Shown here: positions 36,440 through 46,055 of the stretch, piece after piece
Numbering within the stretch: the stretch's first letter is position 1
How the letters are laid out: every line of letters starts with the position of its first letter
Assembly: GCF_050296195.1 (NCBI RefSeq)
Contig: NZ_JBNKRB010000012.1
Length of the DNA: 64,000 bases
Direction: 5' to 3' (one strand)
Source: Gynuella sp050296195
GTDB lineage: Bacteria; Pseudomonadota; Gammaproteobacteria; Pseudomonadales; Natronospirillaceae
Translations under genes and position numbers: made by a program
The notes under the pieces: generated by a model
The model's database searches: none
The model's input: the letters and a program-made list of their open reading frames with translations, nothing else
Told to the model about the DNA's origin: nothing

Positions 36440-38587
36440 ATGTTTTCCCTTTTTCCTTTATCGTCCCACAACAGGGTATGGCCAGCCACGCTCTGTTGTC
36501 TGATCTGGCTTTGCTGTGTGCCAAACCCTATTTGGGCAACGACTGTAATTGAACACCATGGCATAACCTGGACACTTGAGGAAGATCTCAGTAAAGCTCA
36601 ACAAGGCGTGTTCGCTAACGGAGACCCTTGGGTCGTAGGTCCGGTTACAGTTGTTTCAATTACACCAGCAGCCAGCGCAGGCAAGCACGGCAGCATGTTA
36701 AACCCGTTACCGAATGTGAGCGCACAGGGTTTTGATAATGCCATGCAACGCATTCCTTACGACGCTACGTTGGATGTAGCGACGCAGCTTCCACTGCGGC
36801 TGTCGCCTGGCTCATCTCTTTTAAGCAGCAAAAGTAATGCTTCTGCAGAAGGCGATGCATCGATGCTTCACCAAATCGAAGTGCTTACTGTGCTGGCAAA
36901 CCCGGCCGCCACCGGAGATTTCAGACCACCGTATGCTGGCACCGATAAATCATTGCGCTGGAATATCACCGATCTTAACCTGAAGTTGCTGCGTCAATTG
37001 CCAGCGAGCAAGCTGGACATTCCCCTTCCCAGTAAAACCAGCCTGGAAAACACCTTTGCTCATCCCTGGATAGAACTTAAGACCAACTGGGTGGGACGTT
37101 ATTATCATCCGGACCTCAACTATCCGTTTGGTAACTATGGGCGCGAAATCGCCAAGAGTGCTGGTAACGCTCTACTGTGGCTGCAGTTGGACTTTTCTGA
37201 ACAGGAAAAGATGCCAATATTAATAGGCGCACTACAGGCCGGAATAGATATCTATGGTGCCGCCAGCTACGGCGCGGTGTGGGGTGCGGATGGCGGGCAT
37301 AATCAGGGCCGTAAGACTCTACTGTTACTGGCCGGAATGCTGTTTAATGATAGCAACCTGTTGTCTTACGCTGATGGCAACAGGCTTGTATTTCAGGAAG
37401 ATCAACAAACCTTTCGTGTATCGCAGACTGAAGTTGATAATACTCACAGCCCTGATTGGGTTCCCGATAGCCGCAAGCCAGCACTACCCTACACCACCAG
37501 CGATATCGGCTTAGCCGAATGGGGCATTCGCCATAGTTCGCGCCCCTTTTCCGACAACAAACACTGGGAAGCTATCTACAGGCAAGTGAGTGGCTCGGCA
37601 ACCTTTCCACACTTTGTGGTTGCCAAACTAATGGGAATGGAAACGCTGTGGAACCACGAACCTTTCTTTGCATACTATCCGCGCTACTTTGAAAGCGAGT
37701 GGCCGGTAGGTACCGGTTATGGCGCAGGTGTCAACGCCATCGGCAACTTCCCTGCCGCGATGTATGAGGCTTTTGTTCTAAACAGTGAGCCACTGCCAGA
37801 GTTACCTGCCGCGCCAGAATATTCCCCCTCCGGTGGCAGTTATTTGTCGGAACAGCTGGTCACAATCCAATCCCCCACCCCAAGTGCAACCATATACTAC
37901 ACTTTGGATGGCAGCGCACCCGATGCAACATCAGCAACTTACACCCAACCAATCGCTATTAACGAATCTCTACGCTTACGCGCAATTGCAATGCACAATG
38001 GCGCTGCCTCGGATATAACAGAACAGCAATACACCATTCTTTCAGTGGCTCCATTTACCAGTTCAGAAGACTGGCAAAATGCGTCAATCGGCTTTAGAGA
38101 CCAGAATTTTCGGCTTACTACAACAGTCATGCCTCTGCTCAATCCACAAGACTCCGTGATCGGATTTTCGCTCGGAAATATCGACAACCAGACATCGTAT
38201 AGCGGCCTGGCTACGCTTGTGCGCTTTAACAGCAACGGTGAAATAGATATTAGGGATGGCGATCTCTATCACTCGCTGGAAGTATTGCCTTACACTAAGA
38301 GGGAACAATATCAGATCACCATAGATATCTTCCTCGATACCCAACAATACTCGGTGATGGTGCGTGAGCTAAGCAGCGGCAATAGTCTGCTGCTCGCCGA
38401 TCACTTTCAGTTTCGTAGCGAACAGGCCTCACTAACAGCTGTAGATACCTTTGCATTTAAATCGTTGGGGGCCGGTACTCTACAAATAAATGCCATTAGT
38501 ATCGACGATGATCACCTAGGCAGCCTGAGTGCCCCTCAAGCACCAACCACACTACAAGTCAAAATATTAACCGAGGATTCGCAGTGA
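36440..38587 (+). CDS. Large secreted protein with chitobiase-type C-terminal module
   Basis: Exported protein of 715 residues. A signal peptide (about 1-35, ending NPIWA before TTVIEH) precedes an N-terminal region of about 420 residues I cannot assign. This is followed by a chitobiase/beta-hexosaminidase C-terminal-like repeat (about 455-535, PSGGSYLSEQLVTI, TIYYTLDGSAPDATSATY) and a C-terminal jelly-roll-like domain (about 540-695). The layout suggests a carbohydrate- or surface-binding role, with the N-terminal part perhaps enzymatic. The lipoprotein gene downstream overlaps it by 4 bp (GTGA), so the two are made together. Confidence 0.75.
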   Translation: MFSLFPLSSHNRVWPATLCCLIWLCCVPNPIWATTVIEHHGITWTLEEDLSKAQQGVFANGDPWVVGPVTVVSITPAASAGKHGSMLNPLPNVSAQGFDNAMQRIPYDATLDVATQLPLRLSPGSSLLSSKSNASAEGDASMLHQIEVLTVLANPAATGDFRPPYAGTDKSLRWNITDLNLKLLRQLPASKLDIPLPSKTSLENTFAHPWIELKTNWVGRYYHPDLNYPFGNYGREIAKSAGNALLWLQLDFSEQEKMPILIGALQAGIDIYGAASYGAVWGADGGHNQGRKTLLLLAGMLFNDSNLLSYADGNRLVFQEDQQTFRVSQTEVDNTHSPDWVPDSRKPALPYTTSDIGLAEWGIRHSSRPFSDNKHWEAIYRQVSGSATFPHFVVAKLMGMETLWNHEPFFAYYPRYFESEWPVGTGYGAGVNAIGNFPAAMYEAFVLNSEPLPELPAAPEYSPSGGSYLSEQLVTIQSPTPSATIYYTLDGSAPDATSATYTQPIAINESLRLRAIAMHNGAASDITEQQYTILSVAPFTSSEDWQNASIGFRDQNFRLTTTVMPLLNPQDSVIGFSLGNIDNQTSYSGLATLVRFNSNGEIDIRDGDLYHSLEVLPYTKREQYQITIDIFLDTQQYSVMVRELSSGNSLLLADHFQFRSEQASLTAVDTFAFKSLGAGTLQINAISIDDDHLGSLSAPQAPTTLQVKILTEDSQ

Positions 38588-39261
38588 AAACCGCTCTACA
38601 ATCTACACTTGCACTATGCTCCTTATTGCTCGTGACTTTATTAACGAGTGGTTGTGGCAGCAGTTCTAATGATCATTCTGTGTCGGATAGCCCTAACCAA
38701 AATCCACCATCGAGTAACCGCATACCACTACCGGTTGCTGACAGCGCTCGCAGCCCGGCTGGGAAAATACTCAAGATAGATGTGCTGGGTAATGATTCTG
38801 ATCCGGATGGCGACCCGATCTCCCTGCAGGATGCAAGCATCACTCAAGGAACCGGCAAGGTGAGCATAAGCGATGGCCTGCTGCAGTTCGAGCCGGATGG
38901 CAAATCCGTCGGTCAGGTCATTATCGTCTACACCATTAGCGATGGCACTGCCGTCGCACAGGCAGAAGTCACGATTGAACTGTTTCTACCCCGAACATCT
39001 CTTCGGGTTTCCTGGCAGCCACCGCAACTCCGTGAAAATGGTGAAAACCTATACCCTGAAAATGATATTGCACGATATGTGGTTGCTTATAAGCATGAGC
39101 AGGACAACAATTTCAAACTGCTCTATACCACAGACAATACACCCGAAATTTTAATTAATGGCGTTACAAGTGGTCGGTATCAGATCAAGGTTGCCACACA
39201 AGATACACAAGGATTAAACAGTGTTTTCTCAGCACCGCTGGAATTAGATGTGCCCCGTTAA
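38584..39261 (+). CDS. Lipoprotein with cadherin-like and fibronectin type III-like domains
   Basis: Signal peptide with lipobox LLTSGC (Cys at about 24) followed by a Ser/Asn/Pro linker. A cadherin-like Ig domain (about 50-135) has the calcium-type DSDPDGDPIS motif, and a fibronectin-III-like domain (about 138-225) contains TSLRVSWQPP and YVVAYKHEQ...RYQIKVATQD. Start is GTG, overlapping the stop of the secreted-protein gene. A cell-surface tether or binding partner for that protein is the natural reading, but it is inference. Confidence 0.78.
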   Translation: MKTALQSTLALCSLLLVTLLTSGCGSSSNDHSVSDSPNQNPPSSNRIPLPVADSARSPAGKILKIDVLGNDSDPDGDPISLQDASITQGTGKVSISDGLLQFEPDGKSVGQVIIVYTISDGTAVAQAEVTIELFLPRTSLRVSWQPPQLRENGENLYPENDIARYVVAYKHEQDNNFKLLYTTDNTPEILINGVTSGRYQIKVATQDTQGLNSVFSAPLELDVPR

Positions 39262-39342
39262 CAAAAAGACAGTTGCACAACATAACGCTTCCGGTACCAA
39301 ACAGGACATTTCATGCACCGGAATATTGGTGGAATAAGATGC

Positions 39343-39999
39343 TTATGTGATTTGATCAAAGATGGCCAGATAACTGCTGACTTTTTCTGAAGACAGTGTC
39401 GAAGGGCTGAGCTTGTCGGCCACTTTCAATGCCAGCTTCAACTGATTTAGAGTCTTTGCATCCGAATCATTCAGATCACCACTCTCCGCAGCACTCTGAT
39501 AGTAATTCAGATTCGTTAAAATAGTACTGATACTTTCAGAGCTACCTGTAGCCTGATAACTATCAAAACTGTCTATCACATCCAGCGCCTGTTGCAGGGG
39601 TTCAATCAGTGCATTGTCTGTGTCCTGCTCTTTCAACCGTTCGATCAAACTGGTGACATCTTCAGTCAGGGTATCCAGTGCTGCAGTATCATCATTGTCC
39701 GATGACGTCGACAGAGTGTCGCCCAGGGAAGAAGCTTCCGAATCACTAATCAAACCATATTCATTTAAACGCTCAATAAAGGCCCGAGACAGAGTAAAAT
39801 TTTTAGGCCCGGTCGGAAAAAATTCTTCATTCAGTTTCTGGATTTTTTGCGCTCGGGTAGACAGCTCTACGGTATCGGCAGAGGCATCTGATTCAGTCTG
39901 CGTTTGACTGCTGGCAGAAGCCCCGGTTTTAGCAGTATTGGTTGCATAGTTGTTGATTGCAGAAGTATTGCTACCGTTCAAGGAAGAAACACTGGTCAT
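39343..39999 (-). CDS. Ser/Thr/Asp-rich helical protein with FlgM-like motif, unknown
   Basis: I do not recognise a family. The N-terminal 50 residues are polar and disordered-looking, then ADTVELSTRAQKIQKLN closely resembles ADTVQLSPQAKVLKDLE of FlgM in this window. The rest (about 60-218) is helical and acidic, with repeated LxxL patterns. There is no signal peptide, so it is either cytoplasmic or exported by a flagellar-type route. The frame extends to 40050, but GAGGGG 8 nt before the ATG at 39999 decides the start, giving 218 residues. It stands alone. Confidence 0.75.
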   Translation of the reverse strand: MTSVSSLNGSNTSAINNYATNTAKTGASASSQTQTESDASADTVELSTRAQKIQKLNEEFFPTGPKNFTLSRAFIERLNEYGLISDSEASSLGDTLSTSSDNDDTAALDTLTEDVTSLIERLKEQDTDNALIEPLQQALDVIDSFDSYQATGSSESISTILTNLNYYQSAAESGDLNDSDAKTLNQLKLALKVADKLSPSTLSSEKVSSYLAIFDQIT

Positions 40000-40220
40000 C
40001 GATATCCCCTCATAAATTGACACCCTCCAAACATGGCAGAGGCGAAACATAACCGCTCAGCGGCAACAACATTCCGTCTGTCATCCTTGCCAGCCTGCTA
40101 ATGCGTACCTGTAAAGCCCAGAGCCAGACAACAGCAAGGACAGCCTCAGAGTCAGAGCAACAACAATACCAACTGAAGTACAGATTTGATGAGAATAACA
40201 ATGGATTGAAAAAACGGTAG

Positions 40221-40247
40221 GACAGAGACCTGGTCAAGGTCTCTGTC
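40221..40247 (-). terminator. Rho-independent terminator of the barrel gene
   Basis: Perfect 10-bp stem GACAGAGACC / GGTCTCTGTC with a 7-nt loop, followed on the minus strand by CCTACCGTTTTTT. It lies 25 bp beyond the stop at 40273. Confidence 0.8.
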
Positions 40248-40272
40248 AAAAGAAGGGGGGAGCACTATTTGA

Positions 40273-40875
40273 TCAATACAAACAGAGACTGATCGTCAGA
40301 CCAATTTGACTCAGGGAATACTCCTTCCCGTCAATATCAGGATCTTCCAAAGAATAAAACATGGCCCGGCCACTGATTTCAACATACTTGGCTACCTGGT
40401 AACCAAGACCAATGCTGAAACCAACACTAGGGTCTAACGACTCACTTTTATCCGGCAAGGTAAAGTCGGATATACCCACAAGCCCTTCAGCAAAAAAATT
40501 CGAATCTTTGGCAAATAAGTTGATCCCCAACCCCATCAGGCCGGTTACATAAGCCTCATCACTGCTATCGATGGCATTTTCAAAAGTGCCAAACGAAGCA
40601 AAGCGTCCATAATACAGTTGCACATTCGGAGTAATGGAACCCCCGATCTTAAATGCCGTCTGCAGGCCAGTATTACCATCAATCGCGGTATCACCGGTGA
40701 AGCCATCAAATTCAACCTCCATTGTCGTCGAGCTGATACCTGCACCCGCAGACAAATAAAGGCCTTTCCGCTCGTGGTAACCATATTGATCATTGTGACT
40801 GTAATAATTTTCGGATTGACCATATGCGCTCAAACCGAACAGCACAACAGATACGGCAGGAAGTAATCATTTCAT
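40273..40875 (-). pseudogene. OmpA-like outer-membrane barrel gene with stop at codon 3
   Basis: The mature part (about 170 residues, ending SLCLY with a terminal aromatic residue) alternates polar and hydrophobic residues as an eight-strand OmpA-like barrel does: LYLSAGAGISS, QLYYGRFASFG, VSIGLGYQVAKYVEISGRA-like strands. The natural start is the ATG at 40875 with GGAG 10 nt upstream, giving M-K-stop-LLPAVSVVLFGLSAYG. The text around the TGA (40867-40869) is a normal signal peptide. An internal GTG at 40845 would leave only a truncated signal peptide. Either it is a recent nonsense mutation, a sequencing error, or translation starts oddly. Confidence 0.7.
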
Positions 40876-41227
40876 AAAAGCTAAACTCCATGGTAAAGCT
40901 ATTTTCCATACTCAAAACCCAAGTCATTCAAGCTTGGATACGAAGGTGTGTATTTTGCTGTTTTTTCGAAAATTTGCAAAAAAACAACAAAAATTTTGCA
41001 AATAAAAAGAAGCGTCTATTGACCTACAAAACTAGACAAATAAGAGCTTAACTATCTGATTTCTGGCAAAGCCAATACTCTCGATATATAACCTCTATCG
41101 ATTGACAATGAATCTCGTGATCATCAAGAAAATAAGAAATCCAAACAGCCACACCCTTACTGCTTTCGCCGATACTCAATATTCCTCAAAAATATACCGC
41201 TTCGCATATCAGAGTGACTCTATTCCT
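40876..41227. other. intergenic stretch, no gene seen
   Basis: About 350 bp upstream of the barrel gene. It is AT-rich, especially around 40950-41020 (runs of A and T), which is consistent with the promoter region of that gene. No supported frame or repeat copy was found. Confidence 0.4.
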
Positions 41228-41258
41228 AAAAAAAAGCCCGCAGAAGCGGGCTTTTTTT
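41228..41258 (-). terminator. Rho-independent terminator of the BMP/ABC operon
   Basis: Stem GCCCGC / GCGGGC with loop AGAA, flanked by eight A and seven T, so it works in both directions. It lies 15 bp beyond the BMP gene stop on the minus strand. Confidence 0.88.
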
Positions 41259-41272
41259 ATCAGGTATCTCGG

Positions 41273-42346
41273 TTATTGCGGAATAGTGTCGTCTATACCT
41301 TCCACATACCAGTTCACAGCAGCGAGTTCCTGATCGGTCAGTGAATGGCCGGCCGGCACAACCACCTTACCGGTGTTGTCTTTGATCGGGCCGGTAAAAG
41401 GTTTGAACTCACCTGATTCTATTTTGGCCAGTTCTGCCGCAATTTTGGCCACGACATCTTCTGGCAGATTCTTATTGACCGAGCTGATGGTCAACAGATC
41501 ATCATGGAATCCACCCCAATAGTCTTCCGGTTTCCAGGTGCCATTCATAACTTCTTCAACGGTTCTGATGTAATGCGGCGCCCAGTTATCCACTATCGAA
41601 AACATGTGAGCATTAGGACCAAACTCGCTCATATCAGATGCCTGGCCAACTGCTTTGACGCCGCGGCGTTCTGCCACTTGAACCGGTGCAGGACTGTCAG
41701 TGTGTTGAAGAATGACATCAACCCCCTGATCGATCAGGGTGTTGGCAGCATCCGCTTCTTTTGGTGGATCAAACCAGCTGCTAACCCAGACAATCTTGAT
41801 TTTAACATCAGGATTGACAGCTTTGGCTGCCATATAGGTAGCATCGATATCACGGATCACTTCCGGGATAGGGAAAGAGGCAATATAGCCAATGACGTTG
41901 GTCTTGGTCATCATGCCTGCAGCAGTACCGGACAACCAGCGCCCTTCATATGTGCGACCAACATAGGTGCTCATGTTTTTGCTACGCTTGTAACCGGTAG
42001 CATGCTCAAAATAAACATTAGGAAATTGTTTGGCAACTTTAGCCGTTGGATTCATATAGCCAAACGACGTGGTAAATATGATTTTGTTACCCGCCTGAGC
42101 CAGTCTGCGAATCACACGCTCCGCATCCTGACCTTCTGGCACATTTTCCACAAACGTTGTTTCCACTTTGTCACCAAAGTGTTCCTGCATCAATTTACGA
42201 CCACGTTCATGTTCGTAGGTCCAGCCATGGTCACCAACCGGACCAATATAGACAAACCCTACTTTCATCGGGTCATCGGCAAGACTGAAAGCACTGGCCA
42301 ACGCAACCACGGTCGCTAGCAGCCAGCGGGACATCAATCGGATCAT
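41273..42346 (-). CDS. BMP-family ABC transporter substrate-binding protein
   Basis: Periplasmic binding protein of the basic-membrane-protein family, which in characterised members binds nucleosides (PnrA, BmpA, YufN). A signal peptide (about 1-23, ending AFSLA before DDPMK) precedes KVGFVYIGPVGDHGWTYEHE and IIFTTSFGYMN. ILQHTDSPAPV carries residues typical of the ligand pocket. GGAG lies 8 nt before the ATG. It has 357 residues and lacks a lipobox. It is the last gene of the operon, after a 124-bp spacer with a short inverted repeat GAACATGTTC (42433-42442). Confidence 0.92.
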   Translation of the reverse strand: MIRLMSRWLLATVVALASAFSLADDPMKVGFVYIGPVGDHGWTYEHERGRKLMQEHFGDKVETTFVENVPEGQDAERVIRRLAQAGNKIIFTTSFGYMNPTAKVAKQFPNVYFEHATGYKRSKNMSTYVGRTYEGRWLSGTAAGMMTKTNVIGYIASFPIPEVIRDIDATYMAAKAVNPDVKIKIVWVSSWFDPPKEADAANTLIDQGVDVILQHTDSPAPVQVAERRGVKAVGQASDMSEFGPNAHMFSIVDNWAPHYIRTVEEVMNGTWKPEDYWGGFHDDLLTISSVNKNLPEDVVAKIAAELAKIESGEFKPFTGPIKDNTGKVVVPAGHSLTDQELAAVNWYVEGIDDTIPQ

Positions 42347-42470
42347 TGAACTACTCCTGTTTATATGTTTATGACATTAACTGTGAGCGCCCCAAAATTG
42401 ATCATTGGTGCACCTGCTGAATCGCCTGTTCCGAACATGTTCTGTCGGACAAAAACGAATCCATTAAAAA

Positions 42471-43403
42471 TCAACCTGAATCTCCAGCCCTGAATGGCTT
42501 GCCCAGAGAAGCAGGGGTAAACAACTTTTGCTTGATTGGATCACGTGACAATAGTACCAGTACCAGAATGGTCACCAGATACGGTAGCATCGCCAATAGA
42601 CTGGGAGACACCGCAAAACCCAACCCCTGAAAAACCAAATGCAGAATACTTGCCAGACCAAACAACCAAGCACCAATCAATACCCGCTCCGGTCTCCAGG
42701 TCGCGAAAACCACCAGCGCCAGAGCAATCCAGCCCCTACCGGCAGACATATTTTCGGCCCACAAAGGCGTATAAGCCAGGGACAGATATGCACCGGCCAG
42801 ACCAGCCATAGCCCCGCCAAAAGCAATCGCCATAAAACGAATCCGAATAACCGGCAGTCCAATTGAGCGTGCTGCCTGAGGGTTCTCGCCAACAGCTTTG
42901 AGTTTTAATCCAGCGCGGGATTTATAGACAAACCAGCAGATTGCGAAAAACAACGCGAAGGTAAAATACACCAGTACATCATGGGCAAATAACGGCTTAC
43001 CTATCAACGGAATCGAGCTCAACAGAGGAATGCTCACCGGTTCAAATCCGGCAATGGTTTTGCCCACATAGGGATAACCGATAAAAGCGCTCAGCCCGGT
43101 ACCAAAAATGGTCAACGCCAGCCCGGTTGCTACCTGATTGGCATTCAGTACCTGCACTACAAAACCAAACAGCAGAGACATCATCACGCCACCCAGCATA
43201 GCCACACAGATACCTACAAACAGACTACCCGTAGTCGATGCAGCAATAAATCCCAGTACCGCCCCCATCAACATCATGCCTTCCTGACCAAGATTCAGAA
43301 TGCCGGATTTTTCGCAAATTAGTTCACCCAGGGCGACCAACAATAAAGGAGTACCAATACGTACCATGGCAAATAAAATATTGGTGATTAAATCAAGATC
43401 CAT
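42471..43403 (-). CDS. Nucleoside-type ABC transporter permease (second)
   Basis: Membrane subunit of the BPD_transp_2 class (YufQ/NupQ-like). About eight hydrophobic segments; the family-like LGEGM-type start is seen as EKSGILNLGQEGMMLMGAV near residue 30, and the late GGAMAGLAGAYLSLAYTP (near residue 205). It has 310 residues. The gene overlaps the preceding permease gene by 11 bp, so the two are coupled. Substrate follows from the BMP partner: nucleosides or nucleobases are most likely. Confidence 0.92.
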   Translation of the reverse strand: MDLDLITNILFAMVRIGTPLLLVALGELICEKSGILNLGQEGMMLMGAVLGFIAASTTGSLFVGICVAMLGGVMMSLLFGFVVQVLNANQVATGLALTIFGTGLSAFIGYPYVGKTIAGFEPVSIPLLSSIPLIGKPLFAHDVLVYFTFALFFAICWFVYKSRAGLKLKAVGENPQAARSIGLPVIRIRFMAIAFGGAMAGLAGAYLSLAYTPLWAENMSAGRGWIALALVVFATWRPERVLIGAWLFGLASILHLVFQGLGFAVSPSLLAMLPYLVTILVLVLLSRDPIKQKLFTPASLGKPFRAGDSG

Positions 43404-44478
43404 GAACAGTCGCTCCTTTGGCCGAATCCCACACCAGGCGATGGCTTACCAAGAGATCTGACGCGAGAATGAAGAATAACAGCAGCCCCTGAAACAGACT
43501 GGTCACCGCAATGGGCAGATTGAGATTCATTTGTGCCAGCTCCCCACCCAGATAAATCAATCCCATCATAATACTGGAGAGAATAATTCCCACTGGATTC
43601 AGCCTTCCCAGAAATGCCACGATAATGGCGGCATAGCCATATCCCGGAGAGATCGTTGGAATGAGCTGACCGATGGGTCCAGTCACTTCAATCACACCGG
43701 CCAGTCCTGCCAATCCACCACTGGCTAACAGACACACCCAGGTTAATGATCTGGCACTAAAACCTGCAAACCGAGCGGCATGTTCATCGGCGCCGCGCAC
43801 CCGAATGCGAAAACCTAAATGCAGGCGCGACAGTATCACCCAGATTAACAGGCAGCATAGCAACGCAATCACAATGCCCAAATGCACACGGGTATTAGGC
43901 CATATCACCGGCATCGCGGTCATAGACGACATCATGGCCGACTCGGGAAAGTTAAATCCGGCCGGATCACGCAGCGGTCCGTGAACGGCATACTGCAACA
44001 GATTGAGCGCCACGTAATTCAGCATAATCGTGGTCAGAATTTCATTAGTATTGAAATGTACTTTTAGTAGTGCAGCAATACCTGCCCAACATGCTCCCGC
44101 CAACATCCCGGATAACATGACCGGAACGATGGCCCAGTATGAGTTGGTATCCAGAAACTGCAGCCCGACCCAGCCACCAATCAAGCCGCCGAATACAAAC
44201 TGTCCCTCAGCACCGATATTCCAGATGTTAGCTTTATAGCAAATCACCAGACCAGCGGCACACATCAGCAACGGTGCAACTTTGACGGCCAGTTCGGTCA
44301 CACCATAAATGTCCTGAACCGGCGCAATGAAAAAGTTATAAAAAACTGCCTGTGGCGATTTGCCCAACAATGCAAAAAAAATGGCTGATACAATCAACGT
44401 ACCGGTAATCGCCAGTACCGGTGACAACCAGCGCATCAGTTCCGAGGGTTCAGGGCGTCTTTCTATTTTTAAACTCAT
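43393..44478 (-). CDS. Nucleoside-type ABC transporter permease (first)
   Basis: Membrane subunit of the BPD_transp_2 class (YufP/NupP-like). About eight to nine hydrophobic segments; conserved features are KANIWNIGAEGQFVFGGLIG (near residue 82) and NTNEILTTIMLNYVA. It has 361 residues. The start overlaps the ATPase stop by 4 bp (ATGA), and its end overlaps the second permease gene. This gene order (ATPase, permease, permease) is normal for the family, except that the binding-protein gene here comes last. Confidence 0.92.
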   Translation of the reverse strand: MSLKIERRPEPSELMRWLSPVLAITGTLIVSAIFFALLGKSPQAVFYNFFIAPVQDIYGVTELAVKVAPLLMCAAGLVICYKANIWNIGAEGQFVFGGLIGGWVGLQFLDTNSYWAIVPVMLSGMLAGACWAGIAALLKVHFNTNEILTTIMLNYVALNLLQYAVHGPLRDPAGFNFPESAMMSSMTAMPVIWPNTRVHLGIVIALLCCLLIWVILSRLHLGFRIRVRGADEHAARFAGFSARSLTWVCLLASGGLAGLAGVIEVTGPIGQLIPTISPGYGYAAIIVAFLGRLNPVGIILSSIMMGLIYLGGELAQMNLNLPIAVTSLFQGLLLFFILASDLLVSHRLVWDSAKGATVHGS

Positions 44479-45995
44479 GCCACCTGCTCCTGATCAAATA
44501 CACCCGCCATCCAGCGTCCCACCTCATCAATACTCACCTCAGTGGTTGGTTTAACTGGTGCCAGCCGGCCATGGAACAATGCCGACATACGATCACTGAT
44601 CTGAAACAACTCATCCAGGTCTTCAGAAATAATCACCACGGCTGTTCCATTATTTCGCAACTCAATCAACGCTTCATGGATGGTTTTTGCAGAACCGAAA
44701 TCAACACCCCAGGTTGGATGTGCAGCGATCAGCACTTTGGGCTGCTGAAGAATTTCCCGGCCGATGATAAATTTTTGCAGATTGCCACCGGACAAACTTG
44801 ATGCGGGAGAGCGCGAGTGATGGCATTTTACACCAAACGTGGAAATCACCTGATTGGCAAACTGACGAATCTGTTTCAGTTTCAGCCAGCCGGCCACTCC
44901 GGTCATCGGTGATGTCAGCAGACCATTTTCCTCCAGTGAAAACTCTGGAATCGCACCACGGCCATTACGCTCAGGAGGAACATAGGCCATGCCGAAAGAA
45001 CGTCGCTGTGCCGGATTCAATCTGCCTATGGCCCGGCCATTTATAGTCAGCTGTTCCGACTGCTGGCACAACATTTCTCCAGACAAAATACTGAACAACT
45101 CCTCCTGGCCGTTTCCTGCCACACCGGCAATGCCCAGGATTTCACCAGCACGAATTTCCATGTTCAGATTTTTGAGACTGACACCAAACGGCTCAACGGA
45201 TGCATGGGACAGCCCCTGTAACGCCAGCATCGTTTCCGAGCCCAGACGTTTTTCATACTCGCGTTCAAGCTGGGTCTGTGCCCCAACCATCAGACTGGCC
45301 AGTTCATTGACTGTAGCTGTTGCCACATCGGCCTCACCGACATTTTTTCCCTGGCGCAGTACCGAAGCCTTATGACATAGCGCTTTGACTTCGTTGAGCT
45401 TGTGACTGATGAACAGAATTGAACAACCTTCGGCGGCAAGGGCTCTGAGCACGTCAAACAGAGAATCGGCCTCTTGTGGTGTCAGTACAGACGTTGGCTC
45501 ATCGAGAATCAACAATTTAACGTCCTGAATCAGACAGCGAATAATCTCCAACCGCTGACGTTCACCCACTGATAAGGTGTGGACCAGTCGATCGGGCTCC
45601 AGAGGCATACCATAACGCTGACTGACAGTGACAATTTTGTCGCTGAGCTCGGCAATCGTCAGGCTGGACTCTGAATAGGCCAGGGCAATATTTTCGGCAA
45701 CAGACAATGTTTCAAATAAGGAAAAATGTTGAAATACCATACCAATGCCCAGTTTCCGGGCATCTGTAGGCGCGTGAATATCTACCTCTTTTCCTTCCCA
45801 GATGATCGAACCTTCATCGGCATGGGTGACTCCATAGATGATTTTCATCAGCGTACTTTTGCCAGCACCGTTTTCTCCAAGCAAAGCATGGATTTCACCG
45901 GGCTGAACGGATAAAGAAACACTTTGATTGGCGATACATCCGGGATATCTCTTGGTGATATTCCAAAGACTAAGTCTGGGATGGTGACCTTGCAC
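44475..45995 (-). CDS. Nucleoside-type ABC transporter ATP-binding protein (two ABC domains)
   Basis: Fused double ATPase of the RbsA/YufO class. The first half has Walker A GENGAGKSTLMK, signature LSVGERQRLEII, and Walker B LLILDEPTSVLTP. The second half has a degenerate P-loop GVAGNGQEEL and signature LSGGNLQKFIIGRE, as usual in this class. It has 506 residues. It is the promoter-proximal gene of the operon, 60 bp downstream of a perfect 16-bp palindrome. The three following genes supply the permeases and the binding protein. Confidence 0.93.
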   Translation of the reverse strand: MQGHHPRLSLWNITKRYPGCIANQSVSLSVQPGEIHALLGENGAGKSTLMKIIYGVTHADEGSIIWEGKEVDIHAPTDARKLGIGMVFQHFSLFETLSVAENIALAYSESSLTIAELSDKIVTVSQRYGMPLEPDRLVHTLSVGERQRLEIIRCLIQDVKLLILDEPTSVLTPQEADSLFDVLRALAAEGCSILFISHKLNEVKALCHKASVLRQGKNVGEADVATATVNELASLMVGAQTQLEREYEKRLGSETMLALQGLSHASVEPFGVSLKNLNMEIRAGEILGIAGVAGNGQEELFSILSGEMLCQQSEQLTINGRAIGRLNPAQRRSFGMAYVPPERNGRGAIPEFSLEENGLLTSPMTGVAGWLKLKQIRQFANQVISTFGVKCHHSRSPASSLSGGNLQKFIIGREILQQPKVLIAAHPTWGVDFGSAKTIHEALIELRNNGTAVVIISEDLDELFQISDRMSALFHGRLAPVKPTTEVSIDEVGRWMAGVFDQEQVA

Positions 45996-46055
45996 TATAT
46001 GATTCTCATTAATTCAGTTGAGCGAATAGCGTTGAAATGGCTTCTTAGCAATTCT

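Noticed and set aside
40867..40869. Selenocysteine reading of the TGA in the barrel gene
   Set aside because: It lies in a signal peptide, no SECIS-like hairpin follows directly, and the family has no selenoproteins that I know of.
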